Part shown: positions 54,638-63,446 of the stretch, piece by piece
Layout: the number at the start of each line of letters is the position of its first letter
Position numbering within the stretch: the first letter of the stretch is position 1
NCBI RefSeq assembly: GCF_000423925.1
Contig: NZ_AUIX01000001.1
Span: forward strand, 302,743 to 366,742
Reading direction: 5' to 3'
Source: Butyrivibrio sp. VCD2006
Lineage (GTDB): Bacteria > Bacillota > Clostridia > Lachnospirales > Lachnospiraceae
DNA length: 64,000 bases
Made by a program: the position numbers and the translations under genes
Notes under the pieces: generated by a model
What the model was told of the DNA's origin: nothing
The model's database searches: none
Seen by the model: only the letters and a program-made list of their open reading frames with translations

Positions 54638-56060
54638 TGCCTACATAACAGTATATCTGTCGCTGTCATTAATGATTATTCTTTCCTTGATTCTTGCACT
54701 CTTGCAGGGTGCAAGAGCAGGGGCAGTAAAAATGAAATCAGAGCTTGTCACGGATATAGCCATGAATTCGGTCCTTGGAGAATACAACAGAGAACTCTTT
54801 GACAGATATGGGCTTCTTTTCATCGATACCACATATGGATCGGGAAGCGGTTCCGTAATAAATACGAGAGAACACATAAAAGAATACTTTTCAAAGAACT
54901 TCGAGAAATCCCCGGTGGGACTTTTAACAGGAAGGACAACCATGATACCTGCTACGCTCTCTTCTGTCGATATAACAGGCTTTTCTGTTGCTACTGATGG
55001 AAACGGAGCTGTTCTTAGAAGACAGATCCTTTCTTACATGGGATCTGATCCGGTTGAAGCGGCTATAAGAGGGATACAGGACAACGCACAAACACTAAGG
55101 CAATCAGGATTTGCGGATATGAACGTGGAGCGGGATGCCAGAAGTTGTGAGCGAGATTTGAATGAACCGAGAGATCTGGACTTGGATGGTAACGGTGAAA
55201 ATGAAACATATTTTGCAGACAATCCGGCAGCAGGTGTCACAGCCCAAAAGAGTATAGGAATCCTTACTCTGGCCGCCCCTGACATAAATGAATTGTCATC
55301 AGCCGCCATAGATTCCTCTAAATGCGCCTCGCACAGACAACTAGGCAGAGGCACTGGACTTGATGAATCTGAGAGCACAGGAGTTGGTCCTGACATGCTT
55401 TTAGAAAAATATATTCATGAAAAGTGTGGCTGTTACGGGAATGAGATTGAAGACTCTCATCTCAAATATGAACTCGAATACATCTATGCCGGAAAGGACA
55501 GCGACTATGAAAACCTGAAGAAGGTGGTAGAGAAGCTGTTCGTTATAAAAGAAGCGGCAAACTTTGTCCACATAATAAATGATCCCGTCAAGCTTGAGGA
55601 GGCAGAAGCATTGGCTCTCACAGCTTCAATACTTCTTGTAATTCCAGAACTCGAGCAGGCAATAAAAATGGCAATCATTTTTGCCTGGACCTTTGCGGAG
55701 ACAATATCTGATCTGAGAATTCTCCTTAGTGGAGGAAAGGTCCCTCTTATAAAGAATACTGCTAGTTGGAACCTCTCATTGGAAAATATGCTGGATTTCA
55801 GAGACCATCTTCAGGAAGGCGGAGGCTCCGGTCTAAGCTATGAGGATTACCTCAAGATGCTCCTTATTATGGAGAATAAGCAAAAGAAGACCAGAAGACT
55901 CATGGACATAATCGAAATAAACATAAGGAAGGTTACCGGGAATACAGAATTTAAGCTTGATGGTTGTATAGACACACTAAGTGCAGACTTTGACATTATT
56001 GGAGCTTACGGCAAGAGGATACAAATTGAGCGCACCTATGGCTACGAAATGTTTGACTAA
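54582..56060 (+). CDS. DUF5702-type Tad-associated membrane protein
   Basis: The 492-residue protein starts at TTG 54582 within the pilin gene (AGAGGAGAT at 54565-54573 upstream), overlapping it by 56 nt in another frame; other in-frame starts before ~54670 are lacking. A membrane segment (AYITVYLSLSLMIILSLILALLQGARAGAV, ~20-49) is followed by an extracytoplasmic domain with NSVLGEYNRELFDRYGLLFID, typical of DUF5702. A second hydrophobic region is ALALTASILLVIPELEQAIKMAIIFAWTF. It may be a TadG-like minor subunit or pilus surface protein; function is unproven. Confidence 0.75.
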   Translation: MSQKSLEPSIQTHRELQADAYITVYLSLSLMIILSLILALLQGARAGAVKMKSELVTDIAMNSVLGEYNRELFDRYGLLFIDTTYGSGSGSVINTREHIKEYFSKNFEKSPVGLLTGRTTMIPATLSSVDITGFSVATDGNGAVLRRQILSYMGSDPVEAAIRGIQDNAQTLRQSGFADMNVERDARSCERDLNEPRDLDLDGNGENETYFADNPAAGVTAQKSIGILTLAAPDINELSSAAIDSSKCASHRQLGRGTGLDESESTGVGPDMLLEKYIHEKCGCYGNEIEDSHLKYELEYIYAGKDSDYENLKKVVEKLFVIKEAANFVHIINDPVKLEEAEALALTASILLVIPELEQAIKMAIIFAWTFAETISDLRILLSGGKVPLIKNTASWNLSLENMLDFRDHLQEGGGSGLSYEDYLKMLLIMENKQKKTRRLMDIIEINIRKVTGNTEFKLDGCIDTLSADFDIIGAYGKRIQIERTYGYEMFD

Positions 56061-56136
56061 TGACAGAAGTAGCCAGCGATGGCCTTTTTCACCCAAATAT
56101 ATGGAAAATAATAAACAATTAAGATTAAGGAAAAAA

Positions 56137-57012
56137 ATGGAAAATCGTTCGAAGGACCCAAAAATAAAAATAATAGTAAAGGAATTGCTTCTTCGGGCAA
56201 AACGAAAAAGGCCGTCGCTGGCTGCTTCTATTACTGTCGAAGCCTCTTTGATACTCCCAATATACCTATTCTTCTTTATTAATCTATTAGGCGTCTTTAG
56301 CATCCTGAAACTACAGTGTGATTTGGAAGCAGCCATTCATCAGACAGGAAGAGAAATGATGGTAAATGAAGCTACAGTAAGAACATTTGCCAGGACGCAT
56401 GATGGCGGAGCTGTGGCAGGTGCGGCAGCAGGCGTAATAGATGCAGTTACTGCCGGAAGAATGGTAAAGAGCTATCTTGGCGAGGAATATCTCGACAAAA
56501 GTGTCATTAACGACGGTGCTCAAGGCTTAAGTCTTGCAGAAACGACTCTCTATTCCAATGGCGACATATTGGATATAGTCGCAACCTACAAGGCTCATCC
56601 CTTCTTTAGAATAGCGGCCTTCACTGACTTTTCTTTAGAAGGAAGATTCTATGGACACGCATTTACAGGCTATGATCCGGACGAAGGTAGCGGTAACGTT
56701 GCTAACGCCGAAGAACTCGTATACATCACAGAGCACGGGACAGCATACCACAAAAGTCTTGATTGCTCGCACTTAAGACTCTCAGTAAGACAGGTATCAA
56801 AAGCGGACATTACAACAGCAAGAAACGTTGACGGATCAAAATATTACCCATGTGAGTATTGCGGCAGTAGAGCCGGAAACACGGTATATATCACAAACTA
56901 TGGAACAAGATATCACAGCAACAGAAGCTGCGGAGGAATAAAGAGAACAATAAAGACTGTACCGATCTCTGAGGCGATTGGCAGAACACCCTGCAGCGAG
57001 TGTGCAAGATAA
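56137..57012 (+). CDS. TadE-like pseudopilin with two Ada-type zinc motifs
   Basis: The protein (291 residues from ATG 56137, AAGG 7 nt upstream; ATG 56101 also possible) has a basic lead, then SLAASITVEASLILPIYLFFFINLLG, a TadE-type pseudopilin stem. The C-terminus has two related units: VYITEHGTAYHKSLDCSHL ... YYPCEYCG and VYITNYGTRYHSNRSCGGI ... TPCSECAR. Each has the YHxxxxC...PCxxC pattern of Ada-type zinc-binding domains. The first unit has the longer spacer. This addition is not usual in TadE. Metal binding is inferred. It belongs to the Tad operon. Confidence 0.8.
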   Translation: MENRSKDPKIKIIVKELLLRAKRKRPSLAASITVEASLILPIYLFFFINLLGVFSILKLQCDLEAAIHQTGREMMVNEATVRTFARTHDGGAVAGAAAGVIDAVTAGRMVKSYLGEEYLDKSVINDGAQGLSLAETTLYSNGDILDIVATYKAHPFFRIAAFTDFSLEGRFYGHAFTGYDPDEGSGNVANAEELVYITEHGTAYHKSLDCSHLRLSVRQVSKADITTARNVDGSKYYPCEYCGSRAGNTVYITNYGTRYHSNRSCGGIKRTIKTVPISEAIGRTPCSECAR

Positions 57013-57021
57013 GGAGAATTT

Positions 57022-57495
57022 ATGGATTTTTATGAAGTGATTGATAATGCTGAGATTATTAGCATGGCATTCAGGATTTTTTCATTAATGATACTGCTCA
57101 TTGCGGCAGCTATGGATATAAGAGAAAAAAAGATTCCAATATCCATACCTGCAGCGCAGATGTTTCTCTCGCTAATATATTTCCTTTACCTATTTATAAA
57201 AGGAATGGAAAAGCCGGGGGATCTGATATTGTCGATGCTGCCGGGGCTGATGCTTTTGACTGTGGCATATATGTCCAAGAAAGGAATAGGCCTTGGCGAC
57301 GGGCTTATGGTCTTATCACTGGGACCGCTGTTTGGAATGGAAGATATGCTGCTGGCTGTTCTGATTTCATTTACGCTCTCTGCTATTGTGGGAGCTGTTC
57401 TTTTGATTTTAAAGAAAGTAAACGGAAAAAGTACTATGGCATTTATCCCGTTTCTGACAGTTGGAGTGGGGGTGATGAGCTTTGCAGTTATCTAG
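57022..57495 (+). CDS. Second prepilin peptidase-like protein (A24)
   Basis: The 157-residue protein has four or five membrane segments and the two A24 aspartates in AAAMDIREKKIPIS and KGIGLGDGLMVLSLG (GxGD). The GxGD motif is intact, so it may be active. With the gene at 49491 this operon has two peptidases, perhaps for the Flp pilin and the TadE-type pseudopilins (inference). GGAGAA is the ribosome site. It overlaps the next gene by 14 nt. Confidence 0.8.
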   Translation: MDFYEVIDNAEIISMAFRIFSLMILLIAAAMDIREKKIPISIPAAQMFLSLIYFLYLFIKGMEKPGDLILSMLPGLMLLTVAYMSKKGIGLGDGLMVLSLGPLFGMEDMLLAVLISFTLSAIVGAVLLILKKVNGKSTMAFIPFLTVGVGVMSFAVI

Positions 57496-57952
57496 AGAAA
57501 CCAAGCTCCCTGCATATATGACAGTCGAAGCAGCTCTGGTGGTTCCTGCGGCAATCTTTGGCACCGTGCTGATAATCTATTTATCCTTCATGGTATATGG
57601 CAGATGCATTCTTACGCAGGACGTTTATATTCTTGGATTCAGGGCGTCAATTTTATATGAAAAGCAGGGATTCGCAAATCCTGACGACTATGTCATAGCT
57701 CACGCAGATGAGGTTACAGGAAGCAGATATTTTGGAAGCAACAAGCCTGATATAACAGCCACAATGAGCGGAAAGGACATAAGAGTGGAAGGCAAAACCA
57801 CAACACATCACAATGCACTTGGCGGATACTTTAGCGGACTGCCAAGCATATGGAGCTCAAAAGCTTCGGCAAGAGTAAGAATGCTAAGGCCTGCTACAAC
57901 TTTAAGAAGAATGAAAAGAGCAAAGGACCTGGCAACAGGATTCATAAGATAA
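57482..57952 (+). CDS. TadE/TadF-like pseudopilin
   Basis: The 156-residue protein starts at TTG 57482 with GGGGGTGATGA upstream. A short basic N-terminus precedes PAYMTVEAALVVPAAIFGTVLIIYLSFM, the TadE-type processing stem (AYMTVEAA). The rest is a small extracytoplasmic domain without known motifs. It overlaps the peptidase gene by 14 nt and lies in the Tad operon, so it is probably a minor pilin. Confidence 0.78.
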   Translation: MQLSRETKLPAYMTVEAALVVPAAIFGTVLIIYLSFMVYGRCILTQDVYILGFRASILYEKQGFANPDDYVIAHADEVTGSRYFGSNKPDITATMSGKDIRVEGKTTTHHNALGGYFSGLPSIWSSKASARVRMLRPATTLRRMKRAKDLATGFIR

Positions 57953-57969
57953 AAGAAAGGTTAACGAGA

Positions 57970-59361
57970 ATGGACATACAGTATTACAAAGATGCGAAAC
58001 ATAACTATCTTATATTGGAAGCAGATGTGAATGATGAAAATCTGTACCAGTACAGGATGCTTGAAAACAACAGAATTGACGGACTTTTACCCTTTAGTCT
58101 CAGGAACATGGATGAATGCTACTATCTTTACTATGAGATAGATTCAAGACAGAGCATAAGAAACAGATATGACAGGAAAAAGATACCTTATGAAAAGCTT
58201 GTTAACTTCCTAAGCGATCTGGTAGAGACTGCCAAAAATCTGGAGGATTATCTCCTTGATGTAAGCCATCTTTTGCTCAGTCCGGATACGGTTTATGAGG
58301 ACTTTTCAACCGGGAAATTTTACTTCATCTACGATCCTGTCCACGAAAAGACCATCGATCAGAGCTTTTTTGAAAACCTCATGCAATTTGTGGATATGGA
58401 GGATAACAGAAGTTCAAAATTTATCATGAAGCTTACGGAATCAATATGCGATGAGAGGGGACTTGATTTCTGTATTTTGGACAAAGCTCTAAAGAGTGAC
58501 ATCAAAGGGTACACCACTGAAGAAAAGCCTGTGGTCGAAACGTCAAGGGGCATCTATGAAACAGGCATTAGCATGAATGAAAACAGGAATAGCACCGAGA
58601 GATATATGGATGACTATGATGATGACGAGGATGCGGAAGCTGCTGACTCTTCCGAGATCTCAGAAAAAAAGGTTAAGATAAAGCTTCCTGTCGGCCGGAA
58701 TTTCTTGATGTCGGCACTATTTGCAACTATAGCCGGAATACTCTGGTACCTTCGATATGCATATATCCTTACATATGAAGAAAATATTCTGGACATCGCA
58801 GTTTTTATAATCTGTGTGATGATGTCACTTTCTTGCTTCATTATGCAATTAAGGAAAAATGATAAAGTGTTTGGAAGAAAAAAGAAAAGTGCGGACATTG
58901 AGAAAATGGAAACAGAAACTGCAAGAGAAGCCATAAATAACGAGACCGTGGCAGCAGTTAGAACCAACATGCCTGCACCGATTGATTTTTCAGAGATCAT
59001 GGATGAAGACGAGGAAGGAAATGAAGAAACCGTGCTTCTTGGCTTTGATTTTTCCAGTAAATCACATAAGCTCTATGCGCAGGAGGATACAAACCTTGAA
59101 AACATCGGACTTTATAACCTTCCTATTGTAGTCGGAAAACTGGCTTCCTGTGCTGATGCTGTTATTAGAGATAAATCAGTTTCCAGAATGCATGCAAAGA
59201 TTTTCAGAATGGATAAGAGCCGGGACACGCTCTGGATTCAGGATTTGGGGTCAACCAACGGTACCTTTGTCAATGGCAGAAAGCTCATGCCCAACGAGAA
59301 GGTAGAGCTTTTTGAGAATGATGAAGTTTCCTTCGGAAAGTGTGTATATGCCTATAGATGA
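57970..59361 (+). CDS. DUF6382 / FHA-domain membrane protein
   Basis: The protein (463 residues from ATG 57970, AAAGG upstream) has an N-terminal ~190-residue domain (YYKDAKHNYLILEADVNDENLY ..., likely DUF6382), an acidic linker, two membrane segments (FLMSALFATIAGILWYLRYAYIL, ILDIAVFIICVMMSLSCFIM), and a C-terminal FHA domain with VVGKLASCADAVIRDKSVSRMHAKI and DLGSTNGTFVNGRKL. FHA domains bind phosphothreonine. The same pairing occurs at the end of Tad operons in Clostridia, so it may link a Ser/Thr kinase to pilus control; this is inference. Confidence 0.83.
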   Translation: MDIQYYKDAKHNYLILEADVNDENLYQYRMLENNRIDGLLPFSLRNMDECYYLYYEIDSRQSIRNRYDRKKIPYEKLVNFLSDLVETAKNLEDYLLDVSHLLLSPDTVYEDFSTGKFYFIYDPVHEKTIDQSFFENLMQFVDMEDNRSSKFIMKLTESICDERGLDFCILDKALKSDIKGYTTEEKPVVETSRGIYETGISMNENRNSTERYMDDYDDDEDAEAADSSEISEKKVKIKLPVGRNFLMSALFATIAGILWYLRYAYILTYEENILDIAVFIICVMMSLSCFIMQLRKNDKVFGRKKKSADIEKMETETAREAINNETVAAVRTNMPAPIDFSEIMDEDEEGNEETVLLGFDFSSKSHKLYAQEDTNLENIGLYNLPIVVGKLASCADAVIRDKSVSRMHAKIFRMDKSRDTLWIQDLGSTNGTFVNGRKLMPNEKVELFENDEVSFGKCVYAYR

Positions 59362-59394
59362 TAAGTCCTCAAGGTGTTTTGCTCCGGTGATTTA

Positions 59395-59403
59395 TGATAC
59401 AAT
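59395..59403 (+). promoter_or_regulatory. Extended -10 promoter
   Basis: TGATACAAT (TACAAT 59398-59403) after ATTTA, matching the pattern seen at 19931, 23769 and 29927. It is ~97 nt upstream of the FMN/SCP2 gene. The small ORF that can be read at 59394-59576 overlaps this and is not a gene. Confidence 0.5.
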
Positions 59404-59499
59404 ATAGGATATATTCTTATGCGTACAATCAGAAATACGCACTAAGTGTGGATTTCGCGAGAATATGGTTCAATATGATAGCTACAGGGAGAGAGTGGT

Positions 59500-60501
59500 A
59501 TGAAAATCAATATTTATTATGGTGGCAGGGGAATCATAGACGATCCTACGCTTACAGTCCTTTCCAAGATGACTGAAGTTTTCAAAGAACTCAACGTGCA
59601 GGTAGAACAGTTCAATCTTTTTGAACATAAAAACGGTATCACTGCGCTTCCCGGAACACTTAAAAATGCAGATGGAGTAATCCTTGCCTCAACAGTAGAA
59701 TGGTTTGGGTTTGGAGGATACATGCATCAGTTTCTTGATGCCTGCTGGCTATACGGAGATAAGGAAAAAATTTCCGGACTCTATATGGCACCCATTGTCA
59801 TGTCCACCACCCATGGTGAGCGCGAAGGAATGATGGAGCTTGCATCAGCCTGGGAGATACTTGGCGGCGTGCCGCTTGATGGCATGTGCGGATATATCGC
59901 TGACACCTCCACTTTTGAGAGAACAGAGAGCTATCAGAATTATATTGAAAAAAAGGCAGAGAACATCTATCGAAACATGAACCAAAAGATGGAAGCTCTT
60001 CCCACCAGTAATCAGGCTATTCAGAACCGAGTATCCATTACGAAGATCACAGACCTTACACCTCAGGAGACAGAGCAGCTTTCACGTTATGTTTCCAATG
60101 AGGAGTTTGTTCAGAAGCAGAAGGAAGACATACAGGAACTCAGCAGCATTTTCAGAGACAAAATGGATAAGGATCATGCTGCGGAGCATGCCGAGGACTT
60201 TATAAAGAGCCTTAAGAGTAACTTCAAGCCTGTACCCGGAATTCATGCTGTTTACCAGATAACTCTTCTTGATCAGGTAAAAGATAAAGATATTACAGTC
60301 AAAATAGATAATCAGGATATGGAGTGCAAACCCGGAGAGGCTCCGGGATGCAGCGTTCATGTTTCCATGAACACTTCAGTCTTTGAGCAGATAGTCTCAG
60401 GCAGGATCACATTCCAGAGAGCATTTATGGAAGGTAACCTCAAAATGAAAGGGGATTTCAAACTGCTGAGAACAATGGACCAGCTGTTTGAATTTAAATA
60501 A
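59500..60501 (+). CDS. Flavodoxin-like / SCP2 fusion protein
   Basis: The 333-residue protein has an N-terminal flavodoxin-like domain (MKINIYYGGRGIIDDPTLTVL, GVILASTVEWFGFGGYMHQF, GLYMAPIVMSTTHGEREGMMEL, ~1-150), a helical linker, and a C-terminal SCP2 (sterol carrier) domain (~225-333: NFKPVPGIHAVYQITLLDQ ... SGRITFQRAFMEGNLKMKGDF). The N-half resembles NAD(P)H-dependent FMN reductases; the C-half binds lipids in relatives. The fusion is known in Clostridia but the substrate is not. GGGAGAGAG ribosome site. It overlaps the rhomboid start by 1 nt. Confidence 0.8.
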   Translation: MKINIYYGGRGIIDDPTLTVLSKMTEVFKELNVQVEQFNLFEHKNGITALPGTLKNADGVILASTVEWFGFGGYMHQFLDACWLYGDKEKISGLYMAPIVMSTTHGEREGMMELASAWEILGGVPLDGMCGYIADTSTFERTESYQNYIEKKAENIYRNMNQKMEALPTSNQAIQNRVSITKITDLTPQETEQLSRYVSNEEFVQKQKEDIQELSSIFRDKMDKDHAAEHAEDFIKSLKSNFKPVPGIHAVYQITLLDQVKDKDITVKIDNQDMECKPGEAPGCSVHVSMNTSVFEQIVSGRITFQRAFMEGNLKMKGDFKLLRTMDQLFEFK

Positions 60502-61247
60502 TGATTGACGATATCGACAGAAAAGACGATGATAACGAAAAGATCAGGGAAACCGAAATGGAGAATATCGAAGAAGAGAGCATTGAAGTAGAAATCACGC
60601 AAGAACATCAGACAGATCCGGTAGATGCCTATTGGAAAGCACAAGCCGGAATCCTTAAGAGTTCATTTGTTAATACTTCCATAATTATCATTACGATAAT
60701 TGCGTTTCTCTACAGCCAGATTGCCGGTGATGCATTTGTCTCAAAATTTGAGCAGAGAAGCGAATATGTTGCAGCCGGAAGGGAATTGTACCGCCTTATC
60801 ACATCCATGTTTCTGCACGCTGATTTAGAGCACCTGTTCAGCAATATGCTGATACTCTTTTTTGTAGGTGCTAATGCAGAACATGACATTGGACATATTC
60901 CATATCTGATCCTATACTTTTTTGCGGGAATAGCCGGTAATCTTTTAAGCACGGCATATGACCTTCACATCGGAGAATTCATTCCCTCAATAGGAGCAAG
61001 CGGTGCTGTTTTTGGTGTGATTGGAGCAGTTGCAATAATAGTTTTATTTGGAAGGAAAAATCTGCGAAGAGGATCAAATCTCATAATAAGACTCGCGTTC
61101 ATGATAATTCTTTCCGTATACAGTGGCTTTACTGCAGATAATATTGATAATGCGGCACATATAGGTGGCCTTCTTGGAGGCGCACTATTTACGCTGATTA
61201 TCACTTTAATAATGAAAAAAGAATATACAATGGAGGAGTGGCTATGA
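60501..61247 (+). CDS. Rhomboid family intramembrane serine protease
   Basis: The 248-residue protein has an acidic cytoplasmic N-tail (~1-55) and six to seven membrane helices. The catalytic Ser is S167 in GASGAVFG and His is H220 in NAAHIGG. LHADLEHLFSNMLILFF carries the conserved HxxxN helix. It cleaves substrates within the membrane; the substrates are unknown. It starts on the last base of the previous stop and ends inside the HIT gene's ribosome site. Confidence 0.93.
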   Translation: MIDDIDRKDDDNEKIRETEMENIEEESIEVEITQEHQTDPVDAYWKAQAGILKSSFVNTSIIIITIIAFLYSQIAGDAFVSKFEQRSEYVAAGRELYRLITSMFLHADLEHLFSNMLILFFVGANAEHDIGHIPYLILYFFAGIAGNLLSTAYDLHIGEFIPSIGASGAVFGVIGAVAIIVLFGRKNLRRGSNLIIRLAFMIILSVYSGFTADNIDNAAHIGGLLGGALFTLIITLIMKKEYTMEEWL

Positions 61248-61654
61248 AAGATTCAAACTGCATTTTCTGTAAACTTGCAAACGGAGAATTTCCGACAAAT
61301 TCAATTTATGAAGATGATAAGTTTAATGTAATACTCGACAATGGATCTGCAACAAAGGGACACTGTCTCATTTTGCCTAAAGAGCATTATGCTGATCTTT
61401 TCGAACTTCCTGAGGAAACAGCAGGTGATGCTATGAAGCTTGCTAAAAAGCTTGCTGCACATCTTGTGGATAAGCTTTCCGCAGACGGATTAAATGTTGT
61501 TCAGAATAATAAGGAGGCAGCAGGACAGACTGTACCTCATTTCCATCTCCACCTTATTCCCAGATACAAGGGTGACGGACAGCATATTCTCTGGAATCCC
61601 ACATCCCCTTCAGCAGATGAACTTAAGGCTCTCTGCGAAAGCATTAAGCTTTAA
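61244..61654 (+). CDS. HIT family nucleotide hydrolase
   Basis: The protein (136 residues from ATG 61244; GGAGGAG upstream. GTG 61238 is part of that site) has the histidine triad HFHLHL (H99, H101 and H103; H101 is the expected nucleophile) and an N-terminal zinc motif CIFCKLANGE (CxxC). It hydrolyses nucleoside phosphoramidates or similar in relatives. It overlaps the rhomboid stop (ATGA). Confidence 0.95.
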   Translation: MKDSNCIFCKLANGEFPTNSIYEDDKFNVILDNGSATKGHCLILPKEHYADLFELPEETAGDAMKLAKKLAAHLVDKLSADGLNVVQNNKEAAGQTVPHFHLHLIPRYKGDGQHILWNPTSPSADELKALCESIKL

Positions 61655-61691
61655 TCAAATATCAATAAAGTATGGAGATTTCAAGCAGTAA

Positions 61692-62534
61692 ATGAGAACA
61701 ATAGACGTATCTGAAATAACAAAGGCAGTCAAGGGTCTGTGTATAGACGCTAACTATACTCTTTCACCAGACATGAAGGACGCTATATGTAAAGCTGAAC
61801 AGAATGAAGAATCTGAGCTGGGAAGAAAGATATTTTCTCAGCTTCAGGAGAACCTTAAGATTGCAAAAGAAGAGAATATCCCAATATGTCAGGATACAGG
61901 AATGGCTGTATTTTTTGTAAACATCGGTCAAGATGTACATCTTGAAGGCGGGGATGCTACCGATGCCATAAATGAAGGTGTAAGACAGGGATATATAGAT
62001 GGATATCTCAGAAAATCAGTAGTAAAGGATCCTCTCATCAGAGAGAATACCGGCGATAATACACCTGCAGTTATTCACTATAATATAGTACCCGGAGAAA
62101 ACGTAGAAATAACCATAGCACCAAAAGGTTTTGGAAGCGAGAACATGAGCAAAATATATATGCTAAAGCCTGCTGATGGAATAAATGGGGTAAAGGATGC
62201 AATCGTAGCTGCCGTTAAGGAAGCCGGTCCAAATGCCTGTCCTCCAATGGTAGTAGGCGTGGGTATAGGAGGCACCTTTGAAAAGTGTGCAATTATGGCC
62301 AAGGAAGCCCTAACCAGAAAAGTTGGTGAATACTCAGATATCCAATATGTAAAAGAAATGGAAGAGGAAGTTCTTGATAGAATCAATAAAACCGGAATAG
62401 GACCAGGAGGTCTTGGCGGAAGTATCACAGCACTTGCTGTTAATATCAATACATATCCGACTCATATAGCAGGACTTCCTGTTGCAGTCAATATATGCTG
62501 TCATGTTAACAGACATCGAAGTGTTGTGGTTTAA
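61692..62534 (+). CDS. Fumarate hydratase class I, alpha subunit
   Basis: The 280-residue protein is the N-terminal half of the class I (iron-sulphur) hydro-lyases (FumA/TtdA). Cys ligands occur in ICQDTGMAVFF, PNACPPMVVGVGIGG and a third near NICCHVNRHRSVVV. It pairs with the beta subunit at 62662 to interconvert fumarate and malate in an oxygen-sensitive 4Fe-4S enzyme. A tartrate dehydratase role cannot be ruled out from sequence. GTATGGAG is a weak, distant ribosome site. Confidence 0.92.
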   Translation: MRTIDVSEITKAVKGLCIDANYTLSPDMKDAICKAEQNEESELGRKIFSQLQENLKIAKEENIPICQDTGMAVFFVNIGQDVHLEGGDATDAINEGVRQGYIDGYLRKSVVKDPLIRENTGDNTPAVIHYNIVPGENVEITIAPKGFGSENMSKIYMLKPADGINGVKDAIVAAVKEAGPNACPPMVVGVGIGGTFEKCAIMAKEALTRKVGEYSDIQYVKEMEEEVLDRINKTGIGPGGLGGSITALAVNINTYPTHIAGLPVAVNICCHVNRHRSVVV

Positions 62535-62661
62535 ATGCATTTTTTATAAAATCAGATACTATATATAGAAGAAACACATTATAAAAGTCTTAAAGAATAT
62601 CATCATACGTATGAATCTTCTGCTATAGGCAGACTGCTTACCATCTGACGAAAGGGTTTTT

Positions 62662-63213
62662 ATGGAACACAATATAACAGCACCATTCGACAAGGACACA
62701 ATTAAAGAACTACGCAGCGGAGATATGGTGTATATCACAGGCGTAATATATACCGCCAGAGATGCTGCACATAAAAGAATGAAGGAAACCATTGAAAAGG
62801 GAGAGACTCTTCCAATAAATATAGAAGGAAACGTTATCTATTATATGGGACCTTCACCAGCGCGGGACGGCAGACCTATTGGGTCCGCTGGCCCTACTAC
62901 AGCAAGTCGTATGGATAAGTATGCGCCTGAGCTTTTGGATATGGGTCTTCGTGGAATGATAGGAAAAGGAAAAAGATCCAAAGAGGTTATCGATGCCATA
63001 GTCCGCAATAAAGCGGTCTATCTGGCCGCTATTGGAGGAGCCGGTGCACTTTTGTCAAAGGCAATAGTAGAGTCTGAGGTTGTGGCGTATGATGATCTTG
63101 GTACAGAAGCTATACGCAAACTTCGCGTTGAAAATTTCCCTGCAATTGTAGTAATAGACTCAGAAGGAAACAATCTTTACGAGACAGCTATACAAGAGTT
63201 TTGCAAAGAATAA
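62662..63213 (+). CDS. Fumarate hydratase class I, beta subunit
   Basis: The 183-residue protein is the C-terminal half of class I fumarase (TtdB-like), with GDMVYITGVIYTARDAAHKR, YYMGPSPARDGRPIGSAGPT, TASRMDKYAPELLDMG and IGGAGALLS, all typical. It forms the active enzyme with the alpha subunit. The 127-nt gap between the genes is longer than usual and holds no clear element. AAAGGG ribosome site. The next item is tRNA-Ser. Confidence 0.92.
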   Translation: MEHNITAPFDKDTIKELRSGDMVYITGVIYTARDAAHKRMKETIEKGETLPINIEGNVIYYMGPSPARDGRPIGSAGPTTASRMDKYAPELLDMGLRGMIGKGKRSKEVIDAIVRNKAVYLAAIGGAGALLSKAIVESEVVAYDDLGTEAIRKLRVENFPAIVVIDSEGNNLYETAIQEFCKE

Positions 63214-63222
63214 AAAGACGTG

Positions 63223-63251
63223 TTGACAATGCGCTTGTGAGTTTGTATAAT
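63223..63251 (+). promoter_or_regulatory. Sigma-A promoter of tRNA-Ser
   Basis: TTGACA (63223-63228), 17 nt, TATAAT (63246-63251): a full consensus promoter, as expected for a stable RNA gene. Confidence 0.92.
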
Positions 63252-63322
63252 AACTCTTGCGCTAATGATAATTCAAATCATTCGCAGACAACCGAATACC
63301 ATTTGGTAGAGGTTTCAGGCAT

Positions 63323-63410
63323 GGAGAAATACTCAAGTGGCTGAAGAGGCGCCCCTGCTAAGGGTGTAGACCGTTCACGCGGTGCGAGGGTTCAAATCCC
63401 TCTTTCTCCG
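63323..63410 (+). tRNA. tRNA-Ser (anticodon GCT)
   Basis: The acceptor GGAGAAA pairs with TTTCTCC, with discriminator G at 63410. The anticodon loop holds GCT, reading AGC and AGU. A long variable arm (ACCG...CGGT) is present, the class II feature of tRNA-Ser. T-arm GAGGG-TTCAAAT-CCCTC. CCA is not encoded. Confidence 0.96.
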
Positions 63411-63418
63411 TTAGCTTT

Positions 63419-63446
63419 CCCCGGTAGTTTACTACCGGGGATTTTT
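63419..63446 (+). terminator. Terminator after tRNA-Ser
   Basis: CCCCGGTAG pairs with CTACCGGGG (loop TTTA), then ATTTTT. Confidence 0.93.

Noticed and set aside
59394..59576. 60-codon ORF before the FMN/SCP2 gene
   Set aside because: Overlaps a promoter-like element and the next gene in another frame; no ribosome site.
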